Source: Actinoallomurus sp.
Lineage (GTDB): Bacteria; Actinomycetota; Actinomycetes; Streptosporangiales; Streptosporangiaceae
Direction of reading: 5' to 3'
Assembly: GCA_025964685.1 (NCBI GenBank)
Contig: JAOPYG010000007.1
Location: 1 to 40,354, forward strand
DNA: 40,354 nucleotides
How positions within the stretch are numbered: position 1 is the stretch's first letter; each line of letters starts with the position of its first letter. The translations under genes and the position numbers were made by a program. The notes under the pieces were generated by a model, which saw only the letters and a program-made list of their open reading frames with translations, had not been told where the DNA came from and ran no database searches. This document shows positions 25,803 to 32,906 of this stretch, in pieces.

Positions 25803-26108
25803 TCAGATCGCCTCGACCGCCGCGCCCGCCTTGCTCAGCGTGGTCTGCGCGGTGCCGTCGTTGGACTCGAGCGTGCCCTTCACCAGCCGGATGATCTCTC
25901 GGACCTCATTGGCGGCGTTGTGCCACTTGAGCTCCTTGGCGCTGTACTGGTCCGAGACACCGGTGGCCTCGAAGTCGGACATCGCGGTCGAGACGTCGGT
26001 GTCGTGCTGGCCGATCAGAGTCTCCAGCCGTCCGATGATGGCGTGGATGTTGGTCTGCGCCTCCCCGGAGGCATCGGTGTCGTAGCTGCGCCGTCCGTCG
26101 GTGCTCAT
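25803..26108 (-). CDS. Esx-like (ESAT-6/WXG100 superfamily) small secreted protein
   Basis: This 101-residue helical protein has the size and helix-turn-helix pattern of ESAT-6 family substrates. The first helix is NIHAIIGRLETLIGQHDTDV, the turn comes near YSAKELKWHN and the second helix is EVREIIRLVKGTLESNDGTAQ. The usual Trp-x-Gly turn is replaced by W-H-N. Such proteins are exported by EccC as hairpin dimers with a partner, here probably the gene just upstream (22 nt away). ATG 26108 is followed by STDGRRSYDTDASGEAQ. A strong hairpin follows the gene, which fits higher expression of the Esx pair than of the membrane components. The family is assigned by size, helix pattern and location. 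Confidence 0.82.
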   Translation of the reverse strand: MSTDGRRSYDTDASGEAQTNIHAIIGRLETLIGQHDTDVSTAMSDFEATGVSDQYSAKELKWHNAANEVREIIRLVKGTLESNDGTAQTTLSKAGAAVEAI

Positions 26109-26130
26109 GGTGTTGGCCTCTCCCCGTCGC

Positions 26131-26469
26131 TCAGGCGCCGGTCTTGAACTTGGCGGCGTCGAAGTTGGCCGAGCTCATCCGCGACTGCGCATCGTCGGCC
26201 ATCGTCTGGTCACCCATGGAGAACGCCTTCTCCATGCCGATCTGGCCGGTGTGAACCGAGCCCAGGCCGGCGCTGAGATCCACCGTGATCTGGTCGGCGT
26301 GGGCCTTGAAGTTGTCGAAGGCCGCCTTGCCGGAACCGTTGAACTTCCCCGACAGCGGCTCCGCCGCCGCGATCAGCTGCTTGACGAGGGTCCCCAGCTC
26401 CTGCGCCGAGCCTTGGGTACCCCTCCCGAGGGTGACCAGTGTGTCCTGGCCATGATCCCACCGCCCCAT
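26131..26469 (-). CDS. Esx-like (WXG100 superfamily) small secreted protein, first gene of the operon
   Basis: This 112-residue helical protein starts at ATG 26469, preceded by GGTGAGG. A longer frame to 26550 lacks a binding site and family match. The turn region reads GKFNGSGKAAFDNFKAH, where F-N-G-S-G replaces the W-x-G of classical WXG100 proteins; F.G.G turns are common in actinobacterial Esx partners. It is expected to pair with the next gene's product and to be exported by EccC/EccD. The C-terminal part (SSANFDAAKFKTGA) lacks a clear YxxxD/E export signal, which in heterodimers need be present on only one subunit. The gene heads the minus-strand T7SS operon and diverges from the plus-strand effector operon. 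Confidence 0.82.
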   Translation of the reverse strand: MGRWDHGQDTLVTLGRGTQGSAQELGTLVKQLIAAAEPLSGKFNGSGKAAFDNFKAHADQITVDLSAGLGSVHTGQIGMEKAFSMGDQTMADDAQSRMSSANFDAAKFKTGA

Positions 26470-26599
26470 GTCCTCACCTGCCCGCTCGAATCGTCGATTG
26501 CCGTGCCGTGCCGCCGGAAAGGATTGTCGGTCGGCTCTCCACAGGTACACAGATGTGCTCGGTGCCTCTGTGGTTCCGCGATCCTCTCCGGAATCCCCG

Positions 26600-26630
26600 T
26601 TGGTCCACTATGTGCGTCTTAGAATAATCT
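26600..26630 (+). promoter_or_regulatory. A+T-rich divergent promoter region between the two T7SS operons
   Basis: The 248-bp gap between divergent genes contains the most A+T-rich stretch nearby (about 26600-26650). On the plus strand TTGGTC (26600-26605) and AATAAT (26623-26628) are 17 nt apart. On the minus strand a TATTCT box (26626-26621) lies in the same place. Overlapping divergent promoters are likely; the boxes are by eye. Confidence 0.35.
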
Positions 26631-26717
26631 CTTCTACTCTGACTTTGCCGGAACCGATGCGGTTCCCGGTGCATCCAAGGGTCGATACGGAGCATCTGCG
26701 GGACGTTAGGCCAGGTC

Positions 26718-27083
26718 ATGAAGTTCGAGATAGTGGAGCAGTCCAGAGGTGGCCCTCTGGCGGATCACTACGCCGATATCGAGAATCCTCTGACCGAAAC
26801 TCAGGCATCGGACGATCCGATTCAGGGATTGAGGGCCGGAACGTCACGGCTGCTCACCGGCGTCCGGGCAGAGGCGCAGCAGATCAGCGAATGCGTGGCC
26901 GAGGTGGCGGACCTGGCGGCGGTGAGCGCGCGGGCGCAGATCATGCGGCACGACCGCGGTCTGCCCGCTCGGCCGCCGGCGAGCTTCCGCGCCGCGCGGT
27001 TCGGCGGGGCGACGGAGATCGAGCCGCCCGTGGCCGGCGACGCCGGCCACGCGTGGCCTACGGGAACGGGGACAGAGCCATGA
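26718..27083 (+). CDS. Small unknown protein, first gene of the T7SS effector operon
   Basis: This 121-residue protein is not recognised. The middle (GLRAGTSRLLTGVRAEAQQISECVAEVADLAAVSARAQI) is a helix with heptad-like spacing, compatible with a coiled coil or Esx-like pairing. The C-terminal third is Pro/Gly/Ala-rich and probably unstructured. Its stop overlaps the ATG of the next gene (ATGA), so the two are translationally coupled and may form a heterodimer that accompanies the downstream toxin-like protein. The first ~100 bases are less G+C-rich than the rest. ATG 26718 is the only sensible start. A role as a chaperone or co-secreted partner is inference from order alone. Confidence 0.7.
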   Translation: MKFEIVEQSRGGPLADHYADIENPLTETQASDDPIQGLRAGTSRLLTGVRAEAQQISECVAEVADLAAVSARAQIMRHDRGLPARPPASFRAARFGGATEIEPPVAGDAGHAWPTGTGTEP

Positions 27084-27412
27084 GCGGCTGGCACATCGAC
27101 CCCGCCGGGGTCAAGAGCGTGATGACCAAGGTCGCCGGCCACGTCACCGACGGGCACGGCGGCGGGGACACCCTCGAACACCACCTCAAGGACTTCGGCA
27201 ACCACATCGAGAACGCCGGGACCGCGGCGGCGAGCTCTCCGATCGGCACCGCACTGAAGGAGTTCGTCGAGCACTACTCGCCCGGCCTCAAGGGCATGGC
27301 GAGCAAGAGCGGGAGTTGTATCAAAGGCGCGGTCGACGCGACGAAGGCCTATATCCAGGGAGACCTCGAAATGGCCGCCGAAGCCGAGAAGAAGGCGGTG
27401 CAGGCGCAGTAA
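27080..27412 (+). CDS. DUF6507-type small T7SS-associated protein
   Basis: This 110-residue protein starts MSGWHIDPAGVKSVMTK and ends with AYIQGDLEMAAEAEKKAVQA. Both ends match, as I remember it, the DUF6507 family, which sits in actinobacterial T7SS gene clusters and is likely a WXG100-like helical hairpin. Its ATG overlaps the stop of the preceding gene. A 27-kDa-class or larger effector gene follows after about 90 nt, the usual order for small Esx-like partners that escort polymorphic toxins. No signal peptide or membrane helix is seen. Export or chaperone function is inference from family and place. Confidence 0.8.
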   Translation: MSGWHIDPAGVKSVMTKVAGHVTDGHGGGDTLEHHLKDFGNHIENAGTAAASSPIGTALKEFVEHYSPGLKGMASKSGSCIKGAVDATKAYIQGDLEMAAEAEKKAVQAQ

Positions 27413-27501
27413 AGACGCTGGTGAACGGGGGGATCGGGGTCCGGTCACGTCGGTCACCAGGGTGGCTCGGGCCGGCAGTCGAAAGTGCTGGGGGTTTGAC
27501 G

Positions 27502-29775
27502 TTGAGTGATGTGATCGATCCAAATGCCATTCCGATTCCGGATGTGCACCCGGAGGACGTGGACACGGCGGGACGCGCCATCAAGACCGATGGCACGAAC
27601 ATCGCTCAAACGGGCCACGACATCGACTCCGACTGGCAGGGCCTGAAGCAGTTCTACCATTCGCCCGAGGCCGCGTCGCTGTTCGCCAAGACCAAGCCGG
27701 TGGCCGCCGCCGGCGACAGCATGAAGGCCCCGACGCACACCGCGGGTGACGCACTGGTCACGTTCGCCGAGACGGCGAAGACGCTGGTGGCGGACCTCAA
27801 GGGTCTCAAGTCCAAGGCCCAGGCGTTCCGCAAGAAGATCGACGGAGACGACGACTGGCGCGAGGACGAGGACAAGGTCAAGGAGCACAACAACCTCAAC
27901 AACGACATCCTCGGCAAGCTCGTCGCCTACCAGGCCGCCGAGCGCGACTGCGCCAACAAGATCACCGGCCTGTTCGGCGGAACGCACTTCATCGGCGGCG
28001 ACCCGACGGCCGACAAAGTGCTGCTCCGCAATGGTGAGCAGATCTACGGGCTGTCCAAGGCGATCAACGACATCGAGACCCCGTGGGCCAAGCCGCAGAA
28101 GTACGACGCGCCCTGGTACGAAGACGTCTGGAACGGCATCAAGGACTTCGGCGTCGGCATCGTCCAGGACCTCGCCTCGCTGGTCGGCCTGTACGGCGCG
28201 GAGGGCTGGGGCTGGAAGGGCTGGGACAATCTCGGTGCCAACTGGGACGCCCTCGCGGGGGGCATCGCCGGCCTGGTCGGCTTCCACGGCCCTGACGGCT
28301 GGGGCTGGAAGGGCTGGGGCAACCTCGGCGACAACTGGCTGAACCTCGTCAACGGCTTCGTCCCCTACCGCGAATGGGACGGCGGCAACGGCGCCGGTTA
28401 CGTCATCACCCAGAGCATCCTCAACATCGGCTCGTGCTTCGTCGGCGCCGGCGTCGTCAAGGGCCTAATGAAGGCCGGCAAGGCCGGCCGCACCCTGGAG
28501 GCCGTCGAGGGCGCGAGCACCGCGGCCAAGGTCAGCATCCTGGGCCGTGAGTTCATGTCCGGCTTCAAGAGCGCCTTCAAGCTGCCCAGTCTCGCGGACC
28601 TGAAATCGTCGCTGGACAACATCAAGCTGAAGGTCGGCGACCTGACGGGCCTCGGCAAGACGCTGGACGATGCCGACAAGTTCCACACCCCGGACACGGA
28701 CCTGAACGACCCGAACATCACGGAGCGCGACCCCGTCCACGTCGGCGGCGACGACCACCCCGGCGACCACGGCGGGACCGGCGACCATGGCGGGAACGAC
28801 GGCGGTGGCGGGCATGACGACGGCGGTGGAAAGGACGGCAGCGGGAATGACGGTGGCGGCAACGACGGTCACACCGACCCGAAGGACGGCCACACCGACC
28901 CCAACGGTGGCCACACCGACCCCAACCAGGGCCACGACCCGAACAAGGGTCACGACCCGAACACGCCCGATCCCGAAGAGGCCAAGAAGCTCGGCAAGGC
29001 GAACGACCTTGAGCAGGGCCTCCGGGACGGCGGGCTGACCGACGAGCAGATCGAACGCCTTCGTGGTGATCTTCCGAGGGACAGCCGCCAGTGGCTGCGG
29101 ATCGGTTCAGCGCTGAGCCAGAAGTTCTCTGGGAAAATTCAGGACATCGCGCACCCGAAGGCGGTGGACTTCGCCTTTGACGAAGGCCGCGTCACCAACC
29201 CGGAAACGTTCGCCCAGAGATACGAGTACTTCAAAGCCCGTTTTGACGTCCTGAGGGACCAGATTCGTGATCAGGTCACCGACAAGACCTTGAAGCTCGT
29301 GAACAAGAGCCCTGCCCAGGAGGCCCTCGAACGGCTCAACCCGACGGATCTCAGGGCGCAGCTGAAAGCGGACATCGATCAGGTTCACGCCATCCGCCCC
29401 CACCCGGCTTCGGTCGATCCCCACCTGTCAGGACCCGATCTGGATGGCGCTGTCCGCGCCAAGGCCGGCGATATCGACATGGGTTCTGACACATCAGCCG
29501 CCTACCATGTCATCAAGCACCTTAAGGACATCGTTCCTGATGAGGTGACCGGCAACCCCACCCGCGACTATTTCAACAGTGCGGAGCGGACCATCCACGA
29601 TGGTGACATCGTGGATCGTCTGCCGGCCGACGGCGGTGGCCAAGAGCTGATCTTCCGCCGGCAGGTGATGGATGGTGTGGGTAAGCCCAAGCTCATGCAG
29701 GCCATCGTCCTCGAAAAGCCGGATGGGAGACTGATCTTGAAGACATATGGCGTGGCTAAGGCCAAGCTGAAGTGA
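27502..29775 (+). CDS. Polymorphic toxin-like T7SS substrate, predicted nuclease-type C-terminus
   Basis: The protein has 757 residues. TTG 27502 follows GGGGG at a fair distance; GTG 27511 is possible. Residues 1-200 are helical and WXG100/LXG-like. Residues 229-290 hold two tandem 31-residue units with the core GWGWKGW. Residues ~300-335 contain a hydrophobic stretch. Residues ~414-490 form a Gly/His/Asp/Asn linker with HTDPN and GHDPN repeats. Residues 491-757 form the variable end, whose last 96 (from S662) carry AAYHVIKH, a YFNSAERTI helix and a closing ILKTYG strand. That pattern recalls the small EndoU/colicin-like (BECR) RNase toxins, with H669, K672/H673, and Y/T late in the chain as candidate active residues; this is tentative. 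G+C falls toward the end (65 of 120 at 29461-29580), which fits exchange of the toxin tip. Confidence 0.85.
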   Translation: MSDVIDPNAIPIPDVHPEDVDTAGRAIKTDGTNIAQTGHDIDSDWQGLKQFYHSPEAASLFAKTKPVAAAGDSMKAPTHTAGDALVTFAETAKTLVADLKGLKSKAQAFRKKIDGDDDWREDEDKVKEHNNLNNDILGKLVAYQAAERDCANKITGLFGGTHFIGGDPTADKVLLRNGEQIYGLSKAINDIETPWAKPQKYDAPWYEDVWNGIKDFGVGIVQDLASLVGLYGAEGWGWKGWDNLGANWDALAGGIAGLVGFHGPDGWGWKGWGNLGDNWLNLVNGFVPYREWDGGNGAGYVITQSILNIGSCFVGAGVVKGLMKAGKAGRTLEAVEGASTAAKVSILGREFMSGFKSAFKLPSLADLKSSLDNIKLKVGDLTGLGKTLDDADKFHTPDTDLNDPNITERDPVHVGGDDHPGDHGGTGDHGGNDGGGGHDDGGGKDGSGNDGGGNDGHTDPKDGHTDPNGGHTDPNQGHDPNKGHDPNTPDPEEAKKLGKANDLEQGLRDGGLTDEQIERLRGDLPRDSRQWLRIGSALSQKFSGKIQDIAHPKAVDFAFDEGRVTNPETFAQRYEYFKARFDVLRDQIRDQVTDKTLKLVNKSPAQEALERLNPTDLRAQLKADIDQVHAIRPHPASVDPHLSGPDLDGAVRAKAGDIDMGSDTSAAYHVIKHLKDIVPDEVTGNPTRDYFNSAERTIHDGDIVDRLPADGGGQELIFRRQVMDGVGKPKLMQAIVLEKPDGRLILKTYGVAKAKLK
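28186..28371 (+). repeat. Two tandem 93-bp (31-residue) units in the toxin gene
   Basis: Units 28186-28278 and 28279-28371 share the core GGCTGGGGCTGGAAGGGCTG at 93-nt spacing and encode G.(Y/H)G..GWGWKGW.NLG.NW. The copies differ elsewhere, so the duplication is not recent. The Trp-rich faces could insert into or lie on a membrane. Confidence 0.85.
28741..28970 (+). repeat. Low-complexity Gly/His/Asp-Pro linker repeats in the toxin gene
   Basis: The stretch encodes degenerate repeats, first (D)HGG/NDGGG, then GHTDPN (three times) and GHDPNK/T (twice). It separates the export part from the variable C-terminal part of the protein, where module swapping is commonly seen in polymorphic toxins. 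His/Asp content suggests possible metal binding. Confidence 0.8.
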
Positions 29776-30326
29776 CCGGGGAAGCCGAGCCGAAGGCCGA
29801 CGCGCTGATGCGGGGAATCCTGTCCGCGCTAGAACGCGCGGTGCCCGGTCCCCCGAACGGCAAGGCCTTGGTACGCGACGCGCTCGACGCCATACCCGGA
29901 CTGCAGGAGGCGGCTGCCGGCGAGGATGGCCCGGACGCCAACGCGCTGGAGCGTTTCCGGGAGCGGGTCGTGGAGTTGCTGAAGAGTGGCCGCAATCCGG
30001 TGCACCTGGTCTCGTATCGGAACCAGGTGCTGGAGCGGGCGGAACGAGGCCGCACGGACGGGTACGAATCCGCGTCTCTGGGGCGGTCGGCGTTGCAGAT
30101 ACTGAAGGACGAGTTTCCCGCCGACCAGCTCTTTGACGATCTCGCCCGGGACGACCTGGAGGAGATCGACGAGACACTGGCGGATGCGGCCGAAGATGCT
30201 CCGCCGATTCAGGACATCCCGTCGTGGGTGCCGGAGTCGCACTGGTGGTGGCGGGCGCCGAAGCGTACGGACATGAGCGATCGGGAGCGGCGATTCCGGC
30301 TCTACGGCGGAGAGCTCGACTGGTGA
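29772..30326 (+). CDS. Candidate immunity protein with C-terminal HWWWR motif
   Basis: This 184-residue acidic, mostly helical protein starts at GTG 29772, which overlaps the toxin stop (GTGA), so toxin and this protein are made in a coupled way. That arrangement, together with being the next gene, makes it the leading immunity candidate. The last third has LEEIDETLADAAEDAP followed by IPSWVPESHWWWRAP. The same EEIDE...ending and HWWWR.P occur at the end of the following gene, so the two share a C-terminal domain. No signal peptide or membrane helix is present; a cytoplasmic inhibitor would protect the producer. I do not recognise a named immunity family. The upstream half (GRNPVHLVSYRNQVLERAERG) is helical. 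Confidence 0.8.
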   Translation: MTGEAEPKADALMRGILSALERAVPGPPNGKALVRDALDAIPGLQEAAAGEDGPDANALERFRERVVELLKSGRNPVHLVSYRNQVLERAERGRTDGYESASLGRSALQILKDEFPADQLFDDLARDDLEEIDETLADAAEDAPPIQDIPSWVPESHWWWRAPKRTDMSDRERRFRLYGGELDW

Positions 30327-30393
30327 TGACAGGCGGGACGAGGCCGGTTCTCGAGCGGTGCCGCCGGCGAACGAATACGGGGAGTATGAAGCC

Positions 30394-31320
30394 ATGACTG
30401 ACGGGCGTGAGGCGGAGCAGATCGCCGCGGAGCGGTTGCTGGCGGATCCGGGGATCGTGCGTGACCAGCTGGCGGCCGACCTGGCCGAGATCGCCGCGAT
30501 GGGCCGTACGGGCGTGACCGTCGCACCGGGCGCGGACGCGGTCGGGGTTCTGCGAACGCAGGCGGATCGGCTGGCGTTCCGGTCGCCCGTGGAGGCGGCC
30601 ACACTCTCGCTGCGGCGTCTGCGCGAGCTGCCGGTGGCCGAGCGCGGGAGCGGTTCGCCGATCGGCCCGTACCACGCGGCCGCCTCGGCGACCGTCGCGC
30701 ACGGCGAAGCGCTGACCCCGTCGGCCGGCAGGCTGGTGTTCCGGCGTGTGGCGGCCGAGGTCGCTCGTACGACCGTGCTGCTCGAAGCGGTCGTGGAGAT
30801 CGACGCCGACGGCCAGGCGTGGCTGGAGTCGTTCGGATGGCCGGGGGAGATCACCGATCGGCCGGTCTGGGTGTTCGGTGGTTCCGCCGACGAGTATCTC
30901 GCCCAGGCGGAGAGCGACGCTGCTTCCGGCATGCCCTTCGACCGCGTCATGGCGATGATCCTCGGAGCCACGGTCGCCGACTTCGACCCGGCGACCACCG
31001 AGGACCAGCGCCTCCGGATCGCCGAGGTGGTCGCCGCGCGCAGCGGCGAGCTGTCCGCCTACGTCGGGAACGCCTTGTCGTACGCACTGGCGGTGCGGGC
31101 CTACGGCCTGTGGCCCGCCTGCCTGTACCGCTCGGCGCTGGAGTCCCTGTTCGAGGGCTTCCTCGGCAGTACCGCCTTCGCCCTCGTCGACATGGACGAG
31201 GTCGAGGAGATCGACGAAGAACTCCGCGACGCGCTGAACGACGTGGACCCCGTAGCGGCGGCCGCGCTGCCCGCCGGGATCCCGTCCCACCACTGGTGGT
31301 GGAGGCCGCCTGCCGCATGA
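30394..31320 (+). CDS. Paralogous HWWWR-motif protein (second immunity-like gene)
   Basis: This 308-residue helical protein is made from ATG 30394, with GGGGAG upstream. Its last ~60 residues (VDMDEVEEIDEELRDALNDV, then LPAGIPSHHWWWRPP) match the end of the preceding gene's product, although the N-terminal ~240 residues are much longer and different. It may be an orphan immunity protein kept from an earlier toxin, or an antagonist for a related toxin. It begins 67 nt after the previous gene and has no signal peptide. The 3' end (PPAA, stop, and 28 following bases) is repeated 87 bp downstream, which points to loss of another family member. Function otherwise unknown. Confidence 0.78.
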   Translation: MTDGREAEQIAAERLLADPGIVRDQLAADLAEIAAMGRTGVTVAPGADAVGVLRTQADRLAFRSPVEAATLSLRRLRELPVAERGSGSPIGPYHAAASATVAHGEALTPSAGRLVFRRVAAEVARTTVLLEAVVEIDADGQAWLESFGWPGEITDRPVWVFGGSADEYLAQAESDAASGMPFDRVMAMILGATVADFDPATTEDQRLRIAEVVAARSGELSAYVGNALSYALAVRAYGLWPACLYRSALESLFEGFLGSTAFALVDMDEVEEIDEELRDALNDVDPVAAAALPAGIPSHHWWWRPPAA

Positions 31321-31431
31321 CCTGTTCATCGGATTGACCTCACGGGCTCGGGCAGTGAGTTGATGTTGACCGCGCGCCGTCCTGCCGTGCTGCCTGCGGC
31401 CCGATGACCTGTTCATCGCATTGATTTCACG
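31317..31431 (+). repeat. Direct repeat: 3' tail of the HWWWR gene family in two copies
   Basis: Copies 31317-31344 and 31404-31431 begin with the same 15 bases (ATGACCTGTTCATCG) and agree in 25 of 28. The bases before each copy both encode a Pro-Ala-Ala end with a TGA stop (PPAA-stop and LPAAR-stop). The first copy is the end of the HWWWR gene; the second has no gene in front of it. This is best read as the leftover tail of a deleted third copy. Confidence 0.7.
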
Positions 31432-31485
31432 AACGCAAGACGACAGGGTGATGATGAACGTGTCCTCGGCTGCGGAGGGGTGACC

Positions 31486-31548
31486 TGTGCGGGATCTCGC
31501 GCGCCGGGTCGCGGTCGGTTTCCGTCGCCGGCCGGGGCGGCCGGCGTG
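31486..31548 (+). CDS. Possible 20-residue leader peptide before the EspI-like gene
   Basis: GTG 31486 lies 5 nt after GGAGGGG, the best ribosome binding site in this gap, and encodes MRDLARRVAVGFRRRPGRPA before TGA 31546-31548. The stop overlaps the GTG start of the EspI-like gene, which has no good site of its own. It may be a coupling leader, or the original N-terminus of the EspI-like protein cut off by a frameshift. Confidence 0.35.
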
Positions 31549-32817
31549 ACCGACACGGCGCCGCCCGTCAAGGCCACTGAGGACTGGCAGGCGGCGGTGC
31601 TCCAAGAACTCCACCTCCAGCCGGGCATGACCGCGTTCTCCGGCTCCGGCGTCCCGCCGGCGCCCGACGGCGGTCTCACCCCGGGCGCCGCACCGGCCGA
31701 CCAGGCGGCACGGCCTGACCTGACGCCCGTGTCCGGCCTGGAGCCCTCCACGGAGACGAACGGCCGGCTGCCGTACGCCGCCCCGACCGTCGCGCCGGCC
31801 GAGCCCGCGGGGCCGCCGTACGACACACCGAGCATGTACGAGACCACACGCCTCGACATTCCACGGCCCAGCGTGTTCCCGCCCGTGCAAGCCCCGGTGC
31901 GGCCCCCCGCCCAAGCCCCCGTGCGGCCCCCCGCCCAGCCGCCGGAGCCGGGTCGGGGCATGCACGGTGATCCGCTGCTGCGCCGGATGGGCCGCGGCGT
32001 ACGGCGCGCGATCGGTGTGTCCGCCGCTCAGGAGGTGCACGACTGGACCGCGGTGGGGACCGGTCTGCGACAGCCGGTGACGACGCCCCGGCGGATCGTG
32101 GTGACCAGTGTGCGCGGCGGAGCCGGCAAGACGACGGTCGCCGTGCTGCTCGCGTCCGCGCTGGCCCGGCACCGGCAGGACCGGGTGCTGCTGGTCGACG
32201 CCGATCCTGGTCTCGGGTCCATGGCGGCGCGTGTGGGGGTCACCGCGGCGCCCTCGTTGCGGGAGCTGGCCGGGCGCCGGCCGGACTCCTTCGACGAGGT
32301 CGGGCCGCATCTGACCCGGACGGACTCGGGCCTGTGGGTGTTGCCCGGCGTCCGCGGCGAGATGGCCGACGAGGCGCTGGACCTGGCGACGTACGAGGCC
32401 GCGACCTCGGTGCTGACCCGGTTCTTCACCGTCGTCGTGGTCGACTGCGGCGCGGGGATGGTCGGTGAGCTGCCGCAGGGCATCCTCGCCGGCGCCCACG
32501 CGTGCGTCCACGCCACGCCGGCCACCACCGAGGGCGTCGTCGGCATCGGCCGGGCGCTGGACTGGATGGGACGCCACGGGCTGGACCGGCTCGTGCCCCG
32601 CAGCATGACCGTCTTCGCGACGCACGCCCCGCACGCCCGGCCCGACCTCGACGAGGCCGCCGCGCTCCTGCGCGACAACGGGGTCGGCGTCGCGTACCTG
32701 CCCTACGACCGTCATCTGGCGTCGGGCGGCCTGCTCGTGCCCTCGCTGCTGGCCGAGTCCACGCGCACGGCCGCGCTCGCGATCGCGGCCGAGGCGCTGA
32801 CCCGGGCGAACCACTGA
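31546..32817 (+). CDS. EspI-like MinD/ParA-family ATPase with Pro-rich N-terminus
   Basis: This 423-residue protein has a disordered N-terminus (~1-150, with Pro-Val-Arg-Pro-Pro-Ala-Gln repeats) followed by a SIMIBI ATPase domain. The P-loop is SVRGGAGKTT (K195), where the signature Lys of MinD/ParA (KGGxGKT) is Arg. LLVDADPGLGSM and VVVVDCGAGM are the switch/Walker B elements. This organisation is that of EspI, the ESX-1 accessory ATPase that down-regulates secretion at low ATP, and similar proteins are common near actinobacterial T7SS loci. GTG 31546 is the conservative start; GTG 31480 would also be in frame. The short peptide frame upstream suggests coupled translation or a lost extension. 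A strong terminator follows. Confidence 0.88.
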   Translation: MTDTAPPVKATEDWQAAVLQELHLQPGMTAFSGSGVPPAPDGGLTPGAAPADQAARPDLTPVSGLEPSTETNGRLPYAAPTVAPAEPAGPPYDTPSMYETTRLDIPRPSVFPPVQAPVRPPAQAPVRPPAQPPEPGRGMHGDPLLRRMGRGVRRAIGVSAAQEVHDWTAVGTGLRQPVTTPRRIVVTSVRGGAGKTTVAVLLASALARHRQDRVLLVDADPGLGSMAARVGVTAAPSLRELAGRRPDSFDEVGPHLTRTDSGLWVLPGVRGEMADEALDLATYEAATSVLTRFFTVVVVDCGAGMVGELPQGILAGAHACVHATPATTEGVVGIGRALDWMGRHGLDRLVPRSMTVFATHAPHARPDLDEAAALLRDNGVGVAYLPYDRHLASGGLLVPSLLAESTRTAALAIAAEALTRANH

Positions 32818-32818
32818 T

Positions 32819-32849
32819 CCGGAGACGGGTGGGGCCCACCCGTCTCCGG
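32819..32849 (+). terminator. Strong intrinsic hairpin after the EspI-like gene
   Basis: The 15-nt arms 32819-32833 and 32835-32849 are exact reverse complements, which in practice gives a stem of about 13 bp with a 4-5 nt loop. It begins 2 nt after the TGA stop. The T run is missing, as is common in actinomycetes. It ends the plus-strand T7SS operon. Confidence 0.8.
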
Positions 32850-32906
32850 CCGTGGGCTCAGTGGCAGTCCGTGTCCGAGCACTTCTCCAGGCGGTGCAGC
32901 GTCGAG

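Noticed and set aside
28741..28970. Repeats in the toxin gene as a CRISPR or minisatellite
   Set aside because: The repeats are in frame, degenerate and encode a linker; there are no constant repeats with unique spacers of CRISPR size.
29494..32814. Minus-strand open frame of about 1100 codons opposite the toxin 3' end, HWWWR genes and EspI-like gene
   Set aside because: Arg/Gly/Pro-rich with no domains, and it runs against four well-supported genes, with no start or binding site that makes sense.
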